DNA from: Polyangiaceae bacterium | GTDB taxonomy: Bacteria > Myxococcota_A > Polyangia > Polyangiales > Polyangiaceae | Assembly (NCBI GenBank): GCA_009781005.1 | Contig: WQYX01000005.1 | Span: 1-64,000 of the forward strand | DNA: 64,000 nt | Direction: 5' to 3' | Shown here: in pieces, positions 60,652 to 64,000 of the stretch | Numbering within the stretch: position 1 is the stretch's first letter | Layout of the letters: every line of letters starts with the position of its first letter | Translations under genes and position numbers: made by a program | The notes under the pieces: model-generated | The model's input: the letters and a program-made list of their open reading frames with translations, nothing else | Told to the model about the DNA's origin: nothing | The model's database searches: none

Positions 60652-62964
60652 ATGATGGAAGGCACACCTCCCGCTCGATCCGCTTCCGCTCCGCCAACCG
60701 CCCTGGATTCTGTCCAGCAGGGTGGGGCTTCGGACGTGAAGGTTCACGTCGCGCACTGGATGGCCATCGCACGACACACGCCGCTCGGGATCCTCTGCGA
60801 TCTCGACGGGACGCTCGTGCCGTTCGCAAGTGCACCGGAAGATGCACGACCCGATCGCGACGCCATCGCGCTCATCGAAGATCTCGCGGCGTTGCCTGGC
60901 GTCGTGGTCGCCATCGTCAGCGGCCGCCCGCACGAGTGGCTCGAGCGCTTCTTCCCGAGTCCGAGCGTCCGCCTCGTCGCTGAACACGGCGCCATGCGAC
61001 GTGGTGCGGGTGCTTGGGAGAACGTGCTCGATCTCGATCTGACACCTCTTCGCGAACTCGGAGCCGAGCTCGCGGCGCTCGTCGCAAGGCACCCCGGCGC
61101 GCTGCTCGAACGAAAGACCACCACGGTGGCGTTGCACTACCGAGGCGTCCGGCGCGGTCAGCGCGGTGAGTTGATCGTGGAAGCGTACGGCATCATCGAT
61201 CGCTTCCTCGCGCGCCAGCCCGCCTACGAACGCCTCGAAGGAACTCTCGTTACGGAAGTGCGCCCTGCATCGGTCAAGAAATCTTCGGCGGTACCCTGGG
61301 TACGTGAGATCGCTGGCGCGGGCGCGCGTCTCGTCGCGATCGGCGACGACGTGACCGACGAACACATGTTCCAGGCGCTCGCACCACAAGACGAGTCCAT
61401 CGTCGTTCGCACCGCCGAGACGCGAAGAACCTTCGCGCGCTGGGAGCTCGCGGATACCGACGAAGTGCGCGCAGTGCTCCGCTACGTTCATGGACTGCGC
61501 GCGGGGCACACGCCTTTGCCCATCGTGCTTCCACGCGAGGTCGCGCCACCGCATGCGACGCAAATCGTTGTCGATCGCGACCTGCTCGTCGTATCGAACC
61601 GCTTACCTGATTTCCGTCATATCGAAGGCGACGAGGAGGTCCGAAAGAAGAACGTCGGCGGACTCGTCTCGGCACTCGAGCCAGCGCTGCGCGCTCGCGG
61701 TGGCATGTGGCTTGGTTGGAGTGGACGGACCGTGCCTGATACCGAATCTGTGGCAAGCGGCGTCATCGACAACGGTACGGCCCAATTCGCGTGGGTCGAT
61801 TACAAAGAAGCCTGGTATCGCGATTACTATTCAGGCTTCTGCAACGGCACGCTCTGGCCGCTCTTTCACTCGTTCCCATCGCGCGTAACGCTCTCCGACA
61901 AGGGATGGGGCGCGTACCGCGAGGTTCACGAGACCCTTGCAGATGTCGCGTCGACGCACATTGGCCGCCGCGGGATGATCTGGGTGCACGACTACCACCT
62001 CTTGCTCTTTGCACAGGTGATGCGCCAAAAAGGTCACAGCGGGCCCATTGGGCATTTTCTGCATATCCCATTTCCATCTCTCGATATGTTCTCCATGCTC
62101 CCTTGGGCCGGTGAGGTGCTCGACGCGCTCCTCGATTTCGATCTGCTCGGGTTTCACACGTCCGCGAGCGTCGCAAACTTTTTATCGTGCGTGTCGTCCA
62201 TCCTCCCGGCGCGCGTGACCGACGACGTCGTCTCGCATCGCGGGCGCATCACGCACGTGGCCGCCATGCCCATCGGCATTCTGCCGGATACGTTTCAGGA
62301 GCCCCCCGAGCCTGCGATCATCGAAGAGATCGAAGGGATCATGCGCTCTCTCGGCGAGTCGCGGCTCGTGCTCGGCGTCGACCGCCTCGACTACACGAAG
62401 GGGATTCCGGAGCGACTTCTCGCGTTCGGACGCCTGCTTGAAATGTTTCCAGAGTGGCGAGGCAAGGTCTCGCTCGTGCAAGTCTCGGTTCCTTCGCGCG
62501 CGGACGTTCCGCTCTACGCCGAGCAACGCGCGACGATCGAGAGCATCGTCGGCCGCATCAACGGCGAATTCGGCGAAGCCGCGTGGGTTCCGATTCGCTA
62601 TTTGTATCGGTCGTATTCGAAGCCCCAGCTATCGCAACTCTATCGTGCCGCAAGCGTCGGTTACGTGACACCGCTCCGCGACGGCATGAACCTCGTCGCA
62701 AAGGAATACGTTGCAGCGCAAGATCCGGAGAGCCCCGGCGTCCTTTTATTGTCGCAATTTGCCGGCGCCGCCGTTGAAATGCGCGACGCAGTCCTGACGA
62801 ATCCAAACTACATCGATGGGATGGCTCGCGATCTCGATCGCGCACTGCGCATCGATCTCACGGAGCGAAAGGCGAGACACGCGAAGCTCCTCGCCTCCGT
62901 GCAACGATCGAACGCCGTGACATGGGCGGAGGGATTCCTCGACGCTCTCTCCGCATGCCGTTAG
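60652..62964 (+). CDS. Fused trehalose-6-phosphate phosphatase and synthase
   Basis: This 770-aa protein makes and dephosphorylates trehalose-6-phosphate. The N-terminal HAD phosphatase (about 41-285) has DLDGT at 50-54 with nucleophile Asp50, VSGR, and GDDVTDEHMF at 231-240, so it should be active. The C-terminal GT20 synthase (about 308-766) has LLVVSNRLP, GGLVSALEP, HDYHLL, RLDYTKG and RDGMNLVAKEY. The order, phosphatase first, is the reverse of the usual TPS-TPP fusions. Trehalose protects against drying and osmotic stress. ATG at 60652 is used; an upstream GTG at 60565 also fits. Confidence 0.9.
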   Translation: MMEGTPPARSASAPPTALDSVQQGGASDVKVHVAHWMAIARHTPLGILCDLDGTLVPFASAPEDARPDRDAIALIEDLAALPGVVVAIVSGRPHEWLERFFPSPSVRLVAEHGAMRRGAGAWENVLDLDLTPLRELGAELAALVARHPGALLERKTTTVALHYRGVRRGQRGELIVEAYGIIDRFLARQPAYERLEGTLVTEVRPASVKKSSAVPWVREIAGAGARLVAIGDDVTDEHMFQALAPQDESIVVRTAETRRTFARWELADTDEVRAVLRYVHGLRAGHTPLPIVLPREVAPPHATQIVVDRDLLVVSNRLPDFRHIEGDEEVRKKNVGGLVSALEPALRARGGMWLGWSGRTVPDTESVASGVIDNGTAQFAWVDYKEAWYRDYYSGFCNGTLWPLFHSFPSRVTLSDKGWGAYREVHETLADVASTHIGRRGMIWVHDYHLLLFAQVMRQKGHSGPIGHFLHIPFPSLDMFSMLPWAGEVLDALLDFDLLGFHTSASVANFLSCVSSILPARVTDDVVSHRGRITHVAAMPIGILPDTFQEPPEPAIIEEIEGIMRSLGESRLVLGVDRLDYTKGIPERLLAFGRLLEMFPEWRGKVSLVQVSVPSRADVPLYAEQRATIESIVGRINGEFGEAAWVPIRYLYRSYSKPQLSQLYRAASVGYVTPLRDGMNLVAKEYVAAQDPESPGVLLLSQFAGAAVEMRDAVLTNPNYIDGMARDLDRALRIDLTERKARHAKLLASVQRSNAVTWAEGFLDALSACR

Positions 62965-62971
62965 CAAATCG

Positions 62972-62993
62972 AAAGCGGGCTTGAATCCGCTTT
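62972..62993. terminator. Small hairpin after the trehalose gene
   Basis: AAAGCGG (62972-62978) pairs with CCGCTTT (62987-62993) around an 8-nt loop, right after the TAG stop. The sequence CAAATCGAAAGCGG before the loop equals the end of element C, so this is another partial copy of it. Confidence 0.5.
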
Positions 62994-63044
62994 ACGCCGA
63001 CAAATTTCCGAGTCTGGCGTGCGCCGGAGTATCGTCGTCCGATC

Positions 63045-63884
63045 ATGTCTCGTGCGCCGCTGCTTCCCGTTCCGATCCTCTGCCTAACGAGCATGACGGC
63101 GGCGTGCGCAGACTGGGGCAGCGGCTCCTCCTGGATGAAGGAGCCACTCACGCAGGAGGAGACGCGCACGGCGCAGCCGCCCGATCCCGAAGGACGCGCG
63201 CCGGCCGGGCGCGCCGCGTCGCGAACGATCGGCGAGCGGGGTGCGCCGAAGGACGACGAGCGCGCCGACGCATCGAGCGACGAACGCGATCGCCCGGGTG
63301 GCGGGCGCGTGCTCGGAACGTTTCGCAACACGTACTACCACTTCCCGCGCGAGGCAGATTACGCGGGAGATGAAGTCGCGCTGATGAATGCATCCTGCAC
63401 TCCCATCGCGAAAGTCTCACGCGGTTTCTACGACGCCGTCTGCGTGCAAGGATCCGGATCGTTGCGCCAAGGCAAGACCGTCAGCTTCGCCCAGCGTGAC
63501 TGCGCGTGCGCCGAAGTATGTCCGCGCACCGGACAACGTATCTGCTTCGACGCGCTCGATGCTGCGACGTTTCCTTGGGGGCGCGGCGCCGCTGGCAAGT
63601 CCATCGTTCCCATGCGATCCGTGGCGGCCGACACTTCCGTGTTGCCGATGGGCACCGTGCTCTACATTCCCGAGTTCGACGGCGCGACGCGTGCGGAGAG
63701 TGACGGCACGTCGGACGGCTGCTTCGTCGTCGAAGATCGCGGACTCAAGGTCCGCGGCGAACACGTGGACATCTTCACAGGTACTTCCACGCAAACCGCA
63801 ATATTGAACGCCCGTGTTCCGAGCAACCAAGGCGTCACCATCATCGTCGACGCGCCTCGGTGCGCGCATCTCGCGGGGCACTGA
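63045..63884 (+). CDS. Exported 3D-domain protein
   Basis: This 279-aa protein has a lipoprotein-like signal (LCLTSMTAAC, Cys near 21), a disordered charged region (about 30-85), and a C-terminal 3D (double-psi beta-barrel) domain at about 185-275: SVAADTSVLPMGTVLYIPEF, then DGCFVVEDRGLKVRGEHVDI with the conserved Asp residues. These domains occur in MltA-like and resuscitation-promoting-type enzymes acting on peptidoglycan. Two Cys pairs near 150-170 may form disulfides. Confidence 0.8.
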   Translation: MSRAPLLPVPILCLTSMTAACADWGSGSSWMKEPLTQEETRTAQPPDPEGRAPAGRAASRTIGERGAPKDDERADASSDERDRPGGGRVLGTFRNTYYHFPREADYAGDEVALMNASCTPIAKVSRGFYDAVCVQGSGSLRQGKTVSFAQRDCACAEVCPRTGQRICFDALDAATFPWGRGAAGKSIVPMRSVAADTSVLPMGTVLYIPEFDGATRAESDGTSDGCFVVEDRGLKVRGEHVDIFTGTSTQTAILNARVPSNQGVTIIVDAPRCAHLAGH

Positions 63885-63886
63885 GC

Positions 63887-64000
63887 ATGAGCGATCCGAC
63901 ACAACGCTTCGAAGGGCGCGCGGCTGCATACGACAAGGCGCGCCCAAGCTATCCGCTCGCGGTCCTCGATCTGCTCGCACGCGACTTCCATCTGCGCGCG
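63887..64000 (+). CDS. SAM-dependent methyltransferase (partial, cut by window end)
   Basis: Only the first 38 residues are in the window. The N-terminus (RFEGRAAAYDKARPSYPLAV) is the usual start of class I methyltransferases related to UbiE/Methyltransf_11. The ATG is 2 nt past the 3D-domain gene stop, so the two are probably in one operon. The AdoMet-binding motif lies beyond the end of the window. Confidence 0.75.
   Translation, partial: MSDPTQRFEGRAAAYDKARPSYPLAVLDLLARDFHLRA

Overview
The window looks like a chromosomal segment of a high-GC myxobacterium (Myxococcota, probably Polyangiales-like). The grounds are three Hanks-type Ser/Thr kinases with proline-rich tails, TPR/PEGA-style secreted proteins, many lipoproteins with Asp/Gly/Ser linkers, DUF507 next to gmk, cytosolic hybrid histidine kinases, and frequent 4-nt ATGA or GTGA gene overlaps. 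No tRNA, rRNA, CRISPR array or intact transposase was seen. The species cannot be named from the sequence alone.

Layout. 0-1.4 kb: gmk and a DUF507 gene behind a 120-bp inverted-repeat element and a perfect 24-bp hairpin. 1.6-7.5 kb: a Ser/Thr kinase with a secreted TPR protein, converging on an operon of three lipoproteins (one RCC1 propeller, two Cys-rich). 7.6-11.3 kb: an overlapping operon of a TSP3-repeat outer-membrane-like protein, a HEAT-repeat protein and xseB. 11.3-15 kb: comF, a GNAT acetyltransferase and priA. 15-18.3 kb: two more Ser/Thr kinases. 18.4-23.7 kb: an overlapping set of a PEP-utilizing (rifampicin-phosphotransferase-like) enzyme, an RluA-type pseudouridine synthase and a secreted protein, then an esterase. 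23.8-28.7 kb: a small unknown protein, a large beta-propeller-like lipoprotein, a SprT-like metalloprotein and sixA. 29-34 kb: a CorC/CNNM transporter, an MMPL exporter and recA. 34-43 kb: a lytic transglycosylase, a solitary DNA methyltransferase, an ABC1 kinase, a PilZ-AMIN protein, Ppx and an OmpA lipoprotein. 43-49 kb: a histone-H1-like protein, a glutaredoxin fusion with BolA, an AT-richer glycoside hydrolase and an M50 protease.

49.4-63 kb reads as a signalling and stress block: a KGG stress protein, two cytosolic histidine kinases, three output-less receivers, an M16 peptidase pair, a ferritin, a GlsB-type membrane protein and a fused trehalose-phosphate phosphatase/synthase. Two places in it carry clusters of a palindrome, GTGCATSATGCAC, which suggests a shared regulator. 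The window ends with a secreted 3D-domain protein and the start of a methyltransferase gene.

The most unusual DNA is non-coding. Two copies of a 143-bp inverted-repeat element each sit exactly at a stop codon with a TNA duplication, and one of them (at the end of recA) contains a second element with a TA duplication. There is also a five-copy palindrome array at 59.73-59.96 kb, three palindromes spaced exactly 21 bp apart near 49.97-50.02 kb, and a 12-bp hairpin that buries the ribosome-binding site of the PilZ-AMIN gene.
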